A stretch of DNA of 38,658 bases from an uncultured bacterium (GCA_902761035.1 CACWIW010000003.1:64508-103165), one strand, 5' to 3'. Shown: positions 28,591 to 38,658, counted from the stretch's first letter. The notes: generated by a model not told the origin, from the letters alone. A program made the numbers and translations.

Positions 28591-30234
28591 ATGAAACGGC
28601 TGACATGGATGTGCGCCGGGCTGGCGCTCGCGGCCGCGCAGGCTGGAATCGTCGAGGAGACGCATTCCAAGCCTGTGCTGGCGGCATCGGTCGATGTGGC
28701 TCCGTTTGCGGAGATACGCCAGAGGTTGCAGTCACTAGGTATGCTGGTGAACAACCCCATCGTGCCGATGGCGCTCGTCCCGGCCATCCAGTCGGCTATT
28801 CAGGATGAAATGGGGAGCTTCCGCCCGGACTCTGCGATTACGGTGCGGACCTACGTGTACCAGCCCGCGTGGCAGATCGCCGCGACGAGCACTGTGGAGT
28901 ATGCGGCGGAAGACCTCATGAAGACGGAGGTCGCCTACGTCGATCCTCCGAAAGGTACGCGTCCGCTCGTGTGCGCGGAAATCACCGCCACGGGCCTTAA
29001 TGCGCTGGAAGACTTTCTCTCCCAGACGGCCGCAGAGGAGAAGCGCGCGCGGAAGGCGATGGGCGACGAGATTTCCGGCTTCGACCTTTTCTGCCGTCTC
29101 CTTGACGAGAGCAACGATCCTTCCGGTGAAATCGACCTGCGCGCCTATTCGCGGGCACGGATCGCGTTCGACCTCGACGGGAACGGGCTTTCGCTCGACT
29201 TCGCCCTGGAACCTGGACCGGGCGCGAAACGTTTCCCAGCCGCCGGGTTCCGTCTGCCTACGGGGGCGCTGGACGGCATGCCAGACAACGCGCTGTGCGT
29301 ACTGGCCTTCAACGACATGCTGTGGGGGATGTGCGGCGATGAAAAGACGTGGAAGGCGTCGCTTGAAAGTTCGGTGCGTTTCTGGGATGGACTTGTCAAC
29401 CACTTGGTGAAGAAGCCAGACGGGCAGAAGTACGCGCCTTTCCTGAAGGACATGTCATCCGCCATTGCGGCGTGCCTGCGGGAATCGTCCTTCCCTGATC
29501 CCGCAGATTGGTCCGTGAGCGCGTTTGCGCTGGGACCGCGTCGTGAGCCGTACGTCGTGTTAGACGGCGTGTCTGCGGCGGCGCGGCGCGGCGACGCCAT
29601 TGACGCTTGGCTTCTCAATGCAGTTGCCGCCGCCGTCGAGAAGCAATGGCCGGGGCGCGGACTCGTGCGCGCGTCCAACGGCCGGATGATCGTTGACTAC
29701 GCGGCCGTGCTGGACGTGGCGGCCACCGAGGCGAAGGTGAAGGGCGCGGAGCGCGAGCTGGCTCAGGCAAAGAAGCGGCTGGGCGCGATTCTCGGTGCGA
29801 CGAGGGGTGAAATCGCGGTGTTGCCGCAAGCGGGCAAAGCGCATTCCGCCTACATCGGTCCGGTCGGATTCCGGCGTCCCGTGTCGCAGAAGCCCCAAGG
29901 CGAGGCGCGTCTCGCGGCTGCGTTGCCTGAGACGGTTGCAGACAGGCCATCCTGTTTTGGAATGATCTCATGCTATGTGGTTATGCGCGAATTCGTGTTG
30001 CCGGCGGCGGTCGGTTTCGTGCCGAAAAAGAACCAGGACCTGTACAGGACCGTGGTGCAGTCCATGCCCCATGCCGGGGTGGACAGTGCCATCGCATGTG
30101 CCTATTGGGCGCGCACTGACGGCGCGCACCGCTTCCTCCTGCGCGTCACGGCGGAGGAACTGAAGAACTACGGAGCGATGTACAACGTCTTCTCCGCGAT
30201 GCAGCTGTCGTCGGAAGGGCGCAGAGGCAAGTGA
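28591..30234 (+). CDS. Secreted protein of unknown function, second of a tandem pair
   Basis: The 547-residue protein has a signal peptide (MKRLTWMCAGLALAAAQA) and is a diverged duplicate of the preceding gene. Matching blocks in the same order are SVDVAPFAEIRQRL with NNPIVPMALVPAIQSAI, AAGFRLPTGALDGMPDN, ADWSVSAFALGPRREPYVVL, GEARLAAALPE and FLLRVTAEELKNYGA. It lacks the Gln-rich segment found around residue 225 of the first copy. No catalytic motif is evident. It begins 9 bp after its paralogue's stop, so the two are co-transcribed and their products may work together. valS follows 28 bp downstream. Confidence 0.8.
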   Translation: MKRLTWMCAGLALAAAQAGIVEETHSKPVLAASVDVAPFAEIRQRLQSLGMLVNNPIVPMALVPAIQSAIQDEMGSFRPDSAITVRTYVYQPAWQIAATSTVEYAAEDLMKTEVAYVDPPKGTRPLVCAEITATGLNALEDFLSQTAAEEKRARKAMGDEISGFDLFCRLLDESNDPSGEIDLRAYSRARIAFDLDGNGLSLDFALEPGPGAKRFPAAGFRLPTGALDGMPDNALCVLAFNDMLWGMCGDEKTWKASLESSVRFWDGLVNHLVKKPDGQKYAPFLKDMSSAIAACLRESSFPDPADWSVSAFALGPRREPYVVLDGVSAAARRGDAIDAWLLNAVAAAVEKQWPGRGLVRASNGRMIVDYAAVLDVAATEAKVKGAERELAQAKKRLGAILGATRGEIAVLPQAGKAHSAYIGPVGFRRPVSQKPQGEARLAAALPETVADRPSCFGMISCYVVMREFVLPAAVGFVPKKNQDLYRTVVQSMPHAGVDSAIACAYWARTDGAHRFLLRVTAEELKNYGAMYNVFSAMQLSSEGRRGK

Positions 30235-30262
30235 TTTCCCGTAAGTAAAAGCAAAGAAGAAA

Positions 30263-32950
<2,688 letters not shown>

Positions 32951-32960
32951 GGAGAACGCC

Positions 32961-34166
32961 ATGCAGACCGTTACGAACCAGATCAAGCAGTCGATGGCGG
33001 GATCCAGCTGGATCCGTAAGATGTTCGAGAAGGGCATCGAGCTGAAGAAGCGCTACGGTGCGGACGCGGTGTGCGACTTCTCGCTCGGCAACCCCGACGT
33101 ACCGCCGCCCGCGAAGACGAAGGAAATCCTGGAAGGCCTCGCCGCGAAGGCGATTGAGCCGCTTGGGCTCGGCTACTGTCCGAACGCCGGCATCCCCGCC
33201 GTGCGCGAGGCGATTGCCGCCTACCTCTCGAAGCAGCAGCAGACCGACGTCAAGGCCGCGAACGTGGTGATGACCGTCGGCGCGGCCGGTGCGCTCGTGG
33301 CGTTCTTCCGCGCCGTGATCGAGCCGGGCGACGAGGTGCTGTGTCCGGCACCGTACTTCGTGGAGTACGGCAGCTACTGCGGACACTTCGGCGGCGTGTT
33401 GAAGGCCGTCGATTCCAAGCCCGAGGAGGGGTTCCGTCCCGACTTCGACGCGATGGAGAAGGCCATCGGGCCGAAGACGCGCGCGATTCTCGTGAACTCC
33501 CCGAACAACCCGACGGGCTGCATCTACGCGGCGGAGGACATGGCGCGGCTGGCGTCCATCGTAGATCGCGTGAACGCGGCGCGCGAGGCGGAAGGGGGGC
33601 GTCCGCTCTTCCTCCTCAGCGACGAGCCCTACCGCGCGTTCGCCTACGACGGCGCGACGGTCCCCGCCGTCCTGCCGCTCACGCCCTACGCCGTGGTGCT
33701 CGGCTCGTTCTCCAAGACGCTCTCGCTCGCGGGCGAGCGCATCGGCTACGTGGTGGCGAGTCCGGCGATGCCGGACGGCGACACGCTCATCAACGCCGTC
33801 ACGCTCACAAACCGCACGCTTGGCTTCGTCAATGCGCCGGTGCTCGGTCAGCGTCTCGCGGCCGCGCTTCTCGACCAGACGGTTGACCTCGAGATCTACG
33901 ACCGCCGCCGCAAGCTGATGGCGAAGGTGCTGTCCGAAGCGGGCGTCGAGTTCACGATGCCGAAGGGCGCGTTCTACTTCTTCCCGAAAGCGCCGGGCGG
34001 CGATGACATCGCCTTTGTCGATGCGCTTCAGGAGGAGAAGGTCCTTGCCGTGCCGGGACGCGGTTTCGGTATGGCCGGATACATCCGCCTGTCGTGCAGC
34101 GTCGATGAGGCGATCATCGCGCGTAGCGCGGAAGGTTTCAAACGCGCAGTTGCGAGGTTCCAATGA
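32961..34166 (+). CDS. Pyridoxal-phosphate-dependent aminotransferase (class I/II)
   Basis: This 401-residue cytoplasmic enzyme of the aspartate-aminotransferase fold shows CDFSLGNPDVPPP, the Gly/Ala-rich TVGAAGALVAFFRAV cofactor-binding segment, NSPNNPTGCIY, SDEPYRAFAY, and the PLP lysine K252 in GSFSKTLSLAGERIGY, with a C-terminal arginine segment GYIRLSC. The amino acid substrate cannot be told from sequence alone. It does not look like a specialised biosynthetic member. AAGGAG (32949-32954), overlapping the valS stop, supports the ATG at 32961. An upstream in-frame extension to 32736 lies inside valS and is not real. Its stop overlaps the next start (ATGA). Confidence 0.92.
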   Translation: MQTVTNQIKQSMAGSSWIRKMFEKGIELKKRYGADAVCDFSLGNPDVPPPAKTKEILEGLAAKAIEPLGLGYCPNAGIPAVREAIAAYLSKQQQTDVKAANVVMTVGAAGALVAFFRAVIEPGDEVLCPAPYFVEYGSYCGHFGGVLKAVDSKPEEGFRPDFDAMEKAIGPKTRAILVNSPNNPTGCIYAAEDMARLASIVDRVNAAREAEGGRPLFLLSDEPYRAFAYDGATVPAVLPLTPYAVVLGSFSKTLSLAGERIGYVVASPAMPDGDTLINAVTLTNRTLGFVNAPVLGQRLAAALLDQTVDLEIYDRRRKLMAKVLSEAGVEFTMPKGAFYFFPKAPGGDDIAFVDALQEEKVLAVPGRGFGMAGYIRLSCSVDEAIIARSAEGFKRAVARFQ

Positions 34167-35413
34167 AGCGAACTTTGGCATGGTTCGCCCTGGCTTGTAC
34201 AACTGTTTTCGGCGCGGAGCCGGCGCGCTCGCCGATGGAGTGGAAGAGCGTACACACCGATGCGATTGCCGCGTGGAAAAAGTCGAATAACGCGCCGGAC
34301 GGCGTAGCCGTAGATTCATCGTCGCGTTCCGTGCGTTTCCTCGTGGAGGCGACAGGATTGGACAAAGCCGATCCTGCCGAGTTCTTTGCCATCGGACCGC
34401 TCTCCGACCGCGCGTACGAATCGCTTTTCGTAACAGTGCCGTCGCCTGCGGCGATCGCCGAAGCGATTGAGCGCGTGGGCGTGCCGCGTGGCGTGCCGCC
34501 GGATATCGCTGGTGCGCGTCTGTGGCCGTGTGGCGAGAAAATCACGCTCACCGCCAAGTCTGTTTCCACCAACGGGCAGAACCTGGCTTTCGCCGACCTC
34601 CTGAACGATACCGCTGCGAAGGAGGATGGCGCGATTCTGCACGCGCCGTTCCTCTACACGGGCGGGACGCGCGATGCGTCGGGGGCGGTCGTGGCCGCAA
34701 CGAACATTCCCTGTGCCGTGTTTGCGCTCTACAGCCATTCGCCGTCCCTGTTTCTGCTAAACGGACAGTTCGAGCAGTCGAGCGTGTACGGGCGTTTTCG
34801 GGCGAAGATCGGCTGTGCGGCCGGCGACCTCTTTGAGTTGACGCTGCGCTGGGACGGACGCACCACGGTGCTGCGCCGCGACATGGTTTTCACCGTTTCC
34901 AACATGAAGGACAACCTTGCCGCGTTGCGTGCGGAGTCGGCGGGACGTGACCTCTTCGTGATACCGTCCTGTGGGGAGGGAACGACGGTGGATGAAGCGG
35001 CGTCCATCGCGCAGGCTCTGTCGTTGCTCGACGGAAAAGGACTCAAGGTCGGCGGTGCCGCGTCGGGTCGGTTCTTCTTCCGTGCGTTTTTGCCTGATCC
35101 CGCGTGGCGCGAGAGACCGGGGCGCATCTTCCAGCCGTTCGAGGTTCTTATGGCGGCCGATGGTAAGAAGAAGTTTGTGTTCATCGAGGAAGATTGGTCC
35201 GGCGAAGGGTTGGATCCTGTCCTCAAGCCCCACGAAACGCCGTTCTCGGAGTGGTCGGAGCTGCCCAAGCTGATCGCGCAGACAGGCGAGAAGGGGTCGA
35301 AGATCAACGTGCTCTTCATTTTCGCGCCCAAGGCCACGCCCGTCTCCACCCTCACGCCCATCATCCCAGCCGTCGGCTCCCGCATCACCACGTTCTACGT
35401 TTTCGGGGAATAA
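34163..35413 (+). CDS. Secreted protein, possibly YdjY-domain type
   Basis: The 416-residue protein has a signal peptide (cut after VFGA). Residues about 50-150 contain AYESLFVTVPSPAAIAEAIE followed by RVGVPRGVPPDI and a WPCGEKITL element. This resembles the YdjY domain seen in many PVC secreted proteins (E-S/H-x-x-V-T, A-x-x-x-x-G-L-x-x-G). The C-terminal half (about 180-416) is a further alpha/beta region with no recognised family. It overlaps the aminotransferase gene by 4 bp, so its translation is coupled to an enzyme gene although its product is exported. The stop is followed by the repeat-rich gap, so it is the last gene of the valS operon. Confidence 0.6.
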   Translation: MKRTLAWFALACTTVFGAEPARSPMEWKSVHTDAIAAWKKSNNAPDGVAVDSSSRSVRFLVEATGLDKADPAEFFAIGPLSDRAYESLFVTVPSPAAIAEAIERVGVPRGVPPDIAGARLWPCGEKITLTAKSVSTNGQNLAFADLLNDTAAKEDGAILHAPFLYTGGTRDASGAVVAATNIPCAVFALYSHSPSLFLLNGQFEQSSVYGRFRAKIGCAAGDLFELTLRWDGRTTVLRRDMVFTVSNMKDNLAALRAESAGRDLFVIPSCGEGTTVDEAASIAQALSLLDGKGLKVGGAASGRFFFRAFLPDPAWRERPGRIFQPFEVLMAADGKKKFVFIEEDWSGEGLDPVLKPHETPFSEWSELPKLIAQTGEKGSKINVLFIFAPKATPVSTLTPIIPAVGSRITTFYVFGE

Positions 35414-35428
35414 CTCCGAATCCCCCAA

Positions 35429-35506
35429 CGGGAGGGTCGCGCTTGTCGCGACCTTTCGCGGTGCTCTCGCCGCTTCATCTGGTAGGGCGCGATCACCGAG
35501 CGCGCC
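35429..35506. repeat. Intergenic mosaic of three hairpin families
   Basis: Within 78 bp lie three elements. The GGGAGGG-flanked GGTCGCG/CGCGACC hairpin (35429-35453) is partner of 13082-13104. GCTCTCGCCGCTTCAT (35463-35478) is the 3' half of the purL hairpin at 20183-20206. An inverted CTACC-tail element (35481-35506; 22 of 26 bases identical to those at 1713 and 14268) comes last. The first hairpin, just after the stop of the YdjY-like gene, could also help end transcription, but there is no T-tract. Confidence 0.8.
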
Positions 35507-35554
35507 GCGGGGAGGTGAAAAAGACCGTGTAGAAGAGCGAGGAGCTGTTTGGTC

Positions 35555-35607
35555 GTTGCTTTCGCTACTTGGAGTTTCGGAGTTGTGGAGCATAGGGGAA
35601 AAATTTT
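35555..35607. repeat. Copy of the GCTTTCGCT/GGAG element
   Basis: TTGCTTTCGCTACTTGGAG (35556-35574) matches the left arm of the inverted repeat before uvrA (14990-15008) at 17 of 19 positions. The likeness continues through GGAGTT units to AGGGGAA and ATTTT, as at 15027-15040. Here there is no facing right arm. Confidence 0.75.
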
Positions 35608-35619
35608 GAGGTTTTCCCG

Positions 35620-35648
35620 TTGCGGTAACGTCCGCACAATGGTAAAAT
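35620..35648 (+). promoter_or_regulatory. Promoter of the low-GC two-gene cassette
   Basis: TTGCGG (35620-35625), a 17-bp spacer, and TAAAAT (35643-35648) preceded by TGG form an extended -10 promoter nearly identical in form to that at 18078-18106. GGAGG at 35675-35679 serves the ATG at 35688. Confidence 0.65.
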
Positions 35649-35653
35649 GTGCG
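35633..35653. promoter_or_regulatory. Possible operator: inverted repeat around the -10 box
   Basis: CGCACA (35633-35638) and TGTGCG (35648-35653) are perfect complements that bracket the -10 element, a position where a bound repressor would block RNA polymerase. No regulator gene is adjacent. Confidence 0.4.
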
Positions 35654-35687
35654 TGTCCTTTTTCGGGGACACCAGGAGGATGTAAAG

Positions 35688-36212
35688 ATGAGAGAGCAGG
35701 ACATAGAGCGGCTCATGGAAGAGTATCGCAATAATGTCAGGGCACTGTTTGAAAAGAAGTCATCGGACTTTGCCAACAATTCAAGCAGCCGCCATGCGTC
35801 TATCCTCATAGAAGAGATGGTTTTGCATGCGCGACGCTCTTTCGTTGCCTTTGCAGGGCGAATGAACCCAATAGTATGGAATGAGCGCGTCATGGCCGCG
35901 CTTGCGGATGCCGTCAACCGTGGCGTACAATTAAGGTTGATAGTCGAGAGCGAGTGCGAGCCGATCAACAATGGGACGATGCCAGTTTCTGTCAGGAGTT
36001 TTGTGCGAAAAGTTCAGCCGCAAATGCTTGACCATGTAAAAGCCGCTGCGCCTCACTGTGCGTGTGGCGATGAAGAATCCCTACGTGTCGAAACCGATCC
36101 AAGCCAGAAATCGGCGATTTTCGCTGCCAACAATCCTGAAGTGGCGGCTAGGGTCGTTGGTATTGTGGACGGTCTCTACAACATGGGGGTCCCTTACGAT
36201 GGTGCTGCTTAG
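35688..36212 (+). CDS. Small protein with a degenerate phospholipase D-like fold
   Basis: This 174-residue protein is predicted cytoplasmic. Residues about 30-85 (ASILIEEMVLHARRSFVAFA, then WNERVMAALADAVNRGVQLR followed by LIVE) match the strand-helix-strand pattern of PLD-superfamily halves, where RGV-x-LRLI is typical. The later part (LRVETDPSQKSAIFAANNPE, AARVVGIVDGLYNMG) matches the closing half-domain, but the catalytic HxK is absent, so an enzyme of PLD type is unlikely. A binding or sensing role is possible. The ATG at 35688 has GGAGG upstream at 35675-35679. Base composition is visibly lower in GC than in neighbouring genes, with AAA, ATA and TTG codons common. It overlaps the next gene by 14 bp. 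Homologues cannot be checked here. Confidence 0.7.
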   Translation: MREQDIERLMEEYRNNVRALFEKKSSDFANNSSSRHASILIEEMVLHARRSFVAFAGRMNPIVWNERVMAALADAVNRGVQLRLIVESECEPINNGTMPVSVRSFVRKVQPQMLDHVKAAAPHCACGDEESLRVETDPSQKSAIFAANNPEVAARVVGIVDGLYNMGVPYDGAA

Positions 36213-36924
36213 TTTGCTTGCCAGTCAAAATATCTGTGTGCCAGACTGGCTTCTGTCATGCGCTCATTTCTGTGGAGATGTCATTTCATGGTGCTTCAAT
36301 TCGCCTGATGCGGATCGCACGGCTCTTGGCGTGATCTTCGCGTTAAACGCAGCCACTGCTTCCATTGACTCATTCACTAAGAGTTTCATGGAGTCGATGC
36401 GCCTTGTATTTCGGAATAAAATAGCTAAGTACAGAGATCCCGAATGGCTGAAGTCTGTTGGGAAAGATGACTCCGCAGTAAGCCTGAACAAGAGAGAGCA
36501 ATTGGCGAATGTTGCCAACGATGTACTAGTGATAGAAAACGAAATTCCAACACTCTTCACGGCGAAGGCTAGGTTCTGGAAAATAGTAATGGCGTGTTGC
36601 GCAGTAATTGCTCTGATTTGTATGGTTGTGCCGTACACGGGGCGGATACTTACCTTGTTGGCTCTTCCGTTGCCACTGTTCTACTGGCGATGCAAGTCAG
36701 AGAAGTCATCTTTTGAGGCAAAAACGAAAATGGCATGCGCTGAAATCGACAGAAACTACGATCGCATCAAAGGGGTTGGTAACGAGCCTGTCGCTGCGGA
36801 AAACGAAGACGTTCTTTCGCGGTTGGCGTCTATAGAAGATGCTTTGGAAAAGATCGGTGTTCAAACATCGGTAAAGGCAAGATCTGGGGCAAAAAGAAAA
36901 AGCTCTAAAAAGAGCGTTTCCTAA
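36199..36924 (+). CDS. Membrane protein with two central helices, partner of the PLD-like protein
   Basis: From the ATG at 36199 the product is 241 residues. Residues 1-120 are mostly helical and weakly hydrophobic at the start. Two close membrane helices lie at about 126-145 and 148-164 (FWKIVMACCAVIALICMVVP; ILTLLALPLPLFYW). A charged helical tail ends in a Lys/Arg/Ser-rich stretch (KARSGAKRKSSKKS). A hairpin of two helices flanked by coiled cytoplasmic parts is reminiscent of SLATT/S-4TM-like membrane effectors, but I see no diagnostic motif. The frame is open upstream to 36058 (ATG), so a longer product of 288 residues is possible. I prefer 36199 because it overlaps the upstream stop by only 14 bp. 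Low GC like its partner. Confidence 0.7.
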   Translation: MVLLSLLASQNICVPDWLLSCAHFCGDVISWCFNSPDADRTALGVIFALNAATASIDSFTKSFMESMRLVFRNKIAKYRDPEWLKSVGKDDSAVSLNKREQLANVANDVLVIENEIPTLFTAKARFWKIVMACCAVIALICMVVPYTGRILTLLALPLPLFYWRCKSEKSSFEAKTKMACAEIDRNYDRIKGVGNEPVAAENEDVLSRLASIEDALEKIGVQTSVKARSGAKRKSSKKSVS

Positions 36925-36953
36925 TTTCCCCGTTACCAGGAAAGGAAGCTAGA

Positions 36954-37736
36954 ATGGCGATACAGATTCATCCCACGGCACTTGTGGACAAAAACGCCCA
37001 GCTGGGCGAAGACGTTGAGATCGGACCCTACGCGAGCGTGGGACCGGACGTGAAGATCGGCGCGCGTACGGTGGTGCAGCAGGGCGCGATCCTTCACGGA
37101 CACACGACGATCGGCGATGACTGCCAGATCTTCCCGTATGCCTGCATCGGCATGAAGACGCAGGACCTCAAGTACGTGGAGGGATCGGTGAGCTACGTAG
37201 AGATCGGCAACCGTACCGTGATCCGCGAATTCGCCACCGTGCATCTCGGCACGAAGGACGGCGAGAAGACGATCATTGGCGACGACTGCCTCTTCATGGC
37301 CTACTGCCACGCCGCACACGGCGTGATTCTAGGAAACCACGTGATCTGCTCCAACTCCGTGCAGCTCGCGGGCGACGTGCACATCCAGGACTGGGCGATC
37401 GTGGGCGGCTGCGCGGCGGCGCACCAGTTCTGCACTATCGGCAAGCATGCAATGATCGGCGGCATGTCGAAGATCCGCCAGGATGTGCCGCCGTACATGC
37501 TGAGCGACATGACGGACGGCGCAATGCGCGTAATCGGACCGAATGTGGTGGGACTCACCCGTCGCGGTTTCAAGAAGGAAGTGATTCAGGCCCTGAAGGA
37601 GGCGTTTCGTTTCATCTACCACAGCGGCCTCAATCGATCTCAGGCGCTAGAGCGCGTGGAGAACGACGTAGAGCCGCTCGACGAAATCAAGGAACTTGTC
37701 GCTTTCTACCGCAATTCCACGCGCGGCGTCTGCTGA
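36954..37736 (+). CDS. lpxA: Acyl-ACP:UDP-N-acetylglucosamine O-acyltransferase
   Basis: LpxA transfers an acyl chain from ACP to UDP-GlcNAc, the first step of lipid A synthesis. The 260-residue protein is a left-handed beta helix of hexapeptide repeats (IHPTALVDKNAQLGEDVEIG, YVEIGNRTVIREFATVHLGT) with the catalytic segment AYCHAAHGVILGN (H119 and H122, the latter equivalent to E. coli H125) and VGGCAAAHQFCTIGKHAMIG. The C-terminal helical part is ALKEAFRFIYHSGLNRSQAL. AGGAAAGGAAG just upstream supports the ATG at 36954. Other lipid A genes (lpxD, fabZ, lpxB) are not adjacent, unlike in many Gram-negatives. Length is normal (E. coli 262). Confidence 0.96.
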   Translation: MAIQIHPTALVDKNAQLGEDVEIGPYASVGPDVKIGARTVVQQGAILHGHTTIGDDCQIFPYACIGMKTQDLKYVEGSVSYVEIGNRTVIREFATVHLGTKDGEKTIIGDDCLFMAYCHAAHGVILGNHVICSNSVQLAGDVHIQDWAIVGGCAAAHQFCTIGKHAMIGGMSKIRQDVPPYMLSDMTDGAMRVIGPNVVGLTRRGFKKEVIQALKEAFRFIYHSGLNRSQALERVENDVEPLDEIKELVAFYRNSTRGVC

Positions 37737-37757
37737 CGGCAAAAGGCAGACTGGATC

Positions 37758-38480
37758 ATGGAAGGAACGGCGCTTGATGGCTGGACGGTCTACCACAAGG
37801 CCGTGACGGAGTCGACGAATCTCGACGCGCGCGCGGGCAAGCCCGGCGACGTGTTTACGGCGGACGAGCAGACGGCGGGACGCGGCCGCCTTGACCACAC
37901 GTGGCTCTCGCAGCCCGGCAAGAACCTGATGATGTCCGTCGTGCTCGACGTAAGCGGCATCGCCGCACCTGAGGTGGCAACGCTTCCCTTGGTGGTGGGG
38001 CTTGCCGCCGCCACGGCCACGAGTCTGCTTCTCATGCGGCAGACGTGGATCAAGTGGCCGAACGACGTCCTGATCTATAACCGCAAGCTCGCCGGCATCC
38101 TCTGCGAGCGCCACGGCGACAACGTGATCGCCGGCGTCGGCATCAACGTGAACCAGAAGGTGTTCGCTCCAGAAATCGCATTGTGCGCCACAAGCCTCCT
38201 GCAGATCGACGATAAGGAACGTCCCATCGAGATGGTCCAGCGCGCGTTCCTAAAGACGCTCGCGCCATTTTACGAAAACTGGCGTCAGGAAGGTTTCGCA
38301 TCCATCTATCCGCTCATCGCACCTTGCGACGCGCTCAAGGGCAAGCAGATCAGCGTCGCCCAGTCTGAATCCGACGCCACGCCCGTCACCGGCATCTGTG
38401 GCGGTATCCAGAACGACGGCACGTTGCTCGTAGGCGACACGCCAGTCTTTGCCGGCGAGGCGCATGTGTTGAATGTGTGA
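37758..38480 (+). CDS. birA: Biotin-[acetyl-CoA-carboxylase] ligase, single-domain
   Basis: The 240-residue cytoplasmic enzyme makes biotinyl-AMP and attaches biotin to carboxylase carrier proteins. Motifs are TESTNLDAR, ADEQTAGRGRLDHTW (GRGR at 41-44), WIKWPNDVLIYNRKLAGILCE and IAGVGINVN. The small C-terminal beta domain ends GGIQNDGTLLVGD. The N-terminal winged-helix DNA-binding domain of E. coli BirA is absent, so it is an enzyme only, without repressor function. It follows lpxA by 21 bp and may share its transcript. Biotin-dependent fatty acid synthesis links it loosely to lipid A supply. Confidence 0.93.
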   Translation: MEGTALDGWTVYHKAVTESTNLDARAGKPGDVFTADEQTAGRGRLDHTWLSQPGKNLMMSVVLDVSGIAAPEVATLPLVVGLAAATATSLLLMRQTWIKWPNDVLIYNRKLAGILCERHGDNVIAGVGINVNQKVFAPEIALCATSLLQIDDKERPIEMVQRAFLKTLAPFYENWRQEGFASIYPLIAPCDALKGKQISVAQSESDATPVTGICGGIQNDGTLLVGDTPVFAGEAHVLNV

Positions 38481-38506
38481 GTTGCATTTGCGAGTTTCTC
38501 ATTCAC

Positions 38507-38535
38507 TTGCATGGGGCAACACTATGTGGTATCAT
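38507..38535 (+). promoter_or_regulatory. Promoter of the gene at the right edge
   Basis: TTGCAT (38507-38512), a 17-bp spacer, and TATCAT (38530-38535) preceded by TGG form an extended -10 promoter of the same type as the others in the window. Confidence 0.65.
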
Positions 38536-38549
38536 AAACCGCATCTGCT

Positions 38550-38569
38550 GACGGGGCAAGTGCCTTGTC
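38550..38569 (+). promoter_or_regulatory. Leader hairpin before the right-edge gene
   Basis: GACGGGGC and GCCTTGTC can pair over 8 bp (two G-U pairs) around the loop AAGT in the 5' leader, 12 bp before the ribosome-binding site AAGGAG (38582-38587). There is no T-tract, so it is not an ordinary terminator. A regulatory role is only possible. Confidence 0.3.
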
Positions 38570-38596
38570 GGACCACAAATCAAGGAGAACTGTAAA

Positions 38597-38658
38597 ATGA
38601 AAGCGTTTCTGTTTGCCAATGTGCCGTTGAGCATGTTGCACTTCATCCTGTTCCTCAT
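38597..38658 (+). CDS. Start of an unidentified gene, cut off by the window edge
   Basis: An ATG 9 bp after AAGGAG opens a frame encoding MKAFLFANVPLSMLHFILFL before the sequence ends. The hydrophobic start could be a membrane helix or a signal sequence. The strong promoter and ribosome-binding site indicate a real gene. Its product cannot be identified from 20 residues. Confidence 0.7.
   Translation, partial: MKAFLFANVPLSMLHFILFL

Noticed and set aside
36058..36198. Longer start (ATG 36058) for the membrane protein
   Set aside because: It would overlap the PLD-like gene by about 155 bp and adds a basic stretch with no support. It cannot be fully excluded.
36899..36920. GCTCT-AAAA-AGAGC as an intrinsic terminator
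   Set aside because: The stem is only 5 bp, lies within the coding end of the membrane-protein gene and has no T-tract.
37758..38480. BirA as a biotin-operon repressor
   Set aside because: The N-terminal helix-turn-helix domain is missing.

Overview
The window is about 38.7 kb of GC-rich bacterial DNA. Every gene I can support lies on the plus strand. It is mostly core chromosome: central metabolism, envelope synthesis, DNA repair, translation and RNA turnover. A type IV pilus-like secretin cluster and a few secreted or accessory genes are set among these. The organism is a Gram-negative (lpxA, kdsD, secretin), probably of the PVC superphylum and perhaps a gut or rumen Verrucomicrobiota/Kiritimatiellota lineage. 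That placement rests on a five-gene cluster laid out like Akkermansia Amuc_1102-1098, a TMTC-like mannosyltransferase, a YdjY-like secreted protein and a DUF1703-type ATPase. It is inference from architecture, not from a database search.

Layout. 1-1971: end of phosphate acetyltransferase, a 9-bp CTAG repeat array, and arabinose-5-phosphate isomerase. 2007-10458: pilus/secretin cluster, with a small secreted protein, PilM fused to a PilN-like tail, a PilO/Amuc_1100-like protein, an Amuc_1099-like protein with calcium repeats, and a 1207-residue secretin. 10465-12919: coaE and rho, overlapping. 13056-14966: TMTC-like membrane glycosyltransferase. 15176-18058: uvrA. 18113-19723: AAA-ATPase/PD-(D/E)XK protein with a leaderless-looking promoter. 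19751-23797: purL. 23838-26735: tight operon xseB, GHKL ATPase, RNase Y. 26776-30234: tandem secreted paralogues of unknown function. 30263-35413: valS, aminotransferase, YdjY-like protein. 35414-35687: intergenic mosaic of repeats. 35688-36924: lower-GC two-gene cassette (PLD-like fold and 2-TM protein). 36954-38480: lpxA and birA. The window ends in the first codons of another gene. No tRNA, rRNA, CRISPR array, transposase or integrase was seen, and no gene-free stretch exceeds 300 bases.

The most striking signal is not a gene. Several unrelated families of short repeats sit between genes and also in frame inside conserved housekeeping genes (kdsD, the mannosyltransferase, uvrA, purL, valS). 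They fall into three groups: (1) arrays of CTAG spaced 9 bp apart (four arrays, 31 CTAGs), read in purL and uvrA as Ser-(Ser/Arg)-X tripeptides; (2) small perfect or covarying hairpins of several families, some shared between distant genes with compensatory arm changes; (3) 7-bp, 9-bp and 21-bp tandem repeats. Where the host protein family is known, the inserts fall at linkers or domain boundaries. This looks like a genome actively seeded by short self-spreading or replication-slippage elements that coding genes tolerate as peptide inserts.

Four of the best promoter candidates share one pattern: a TTGC-type -35 box, a 17-18 bp spacer, and an extended -10 (TGn then TANNAT).
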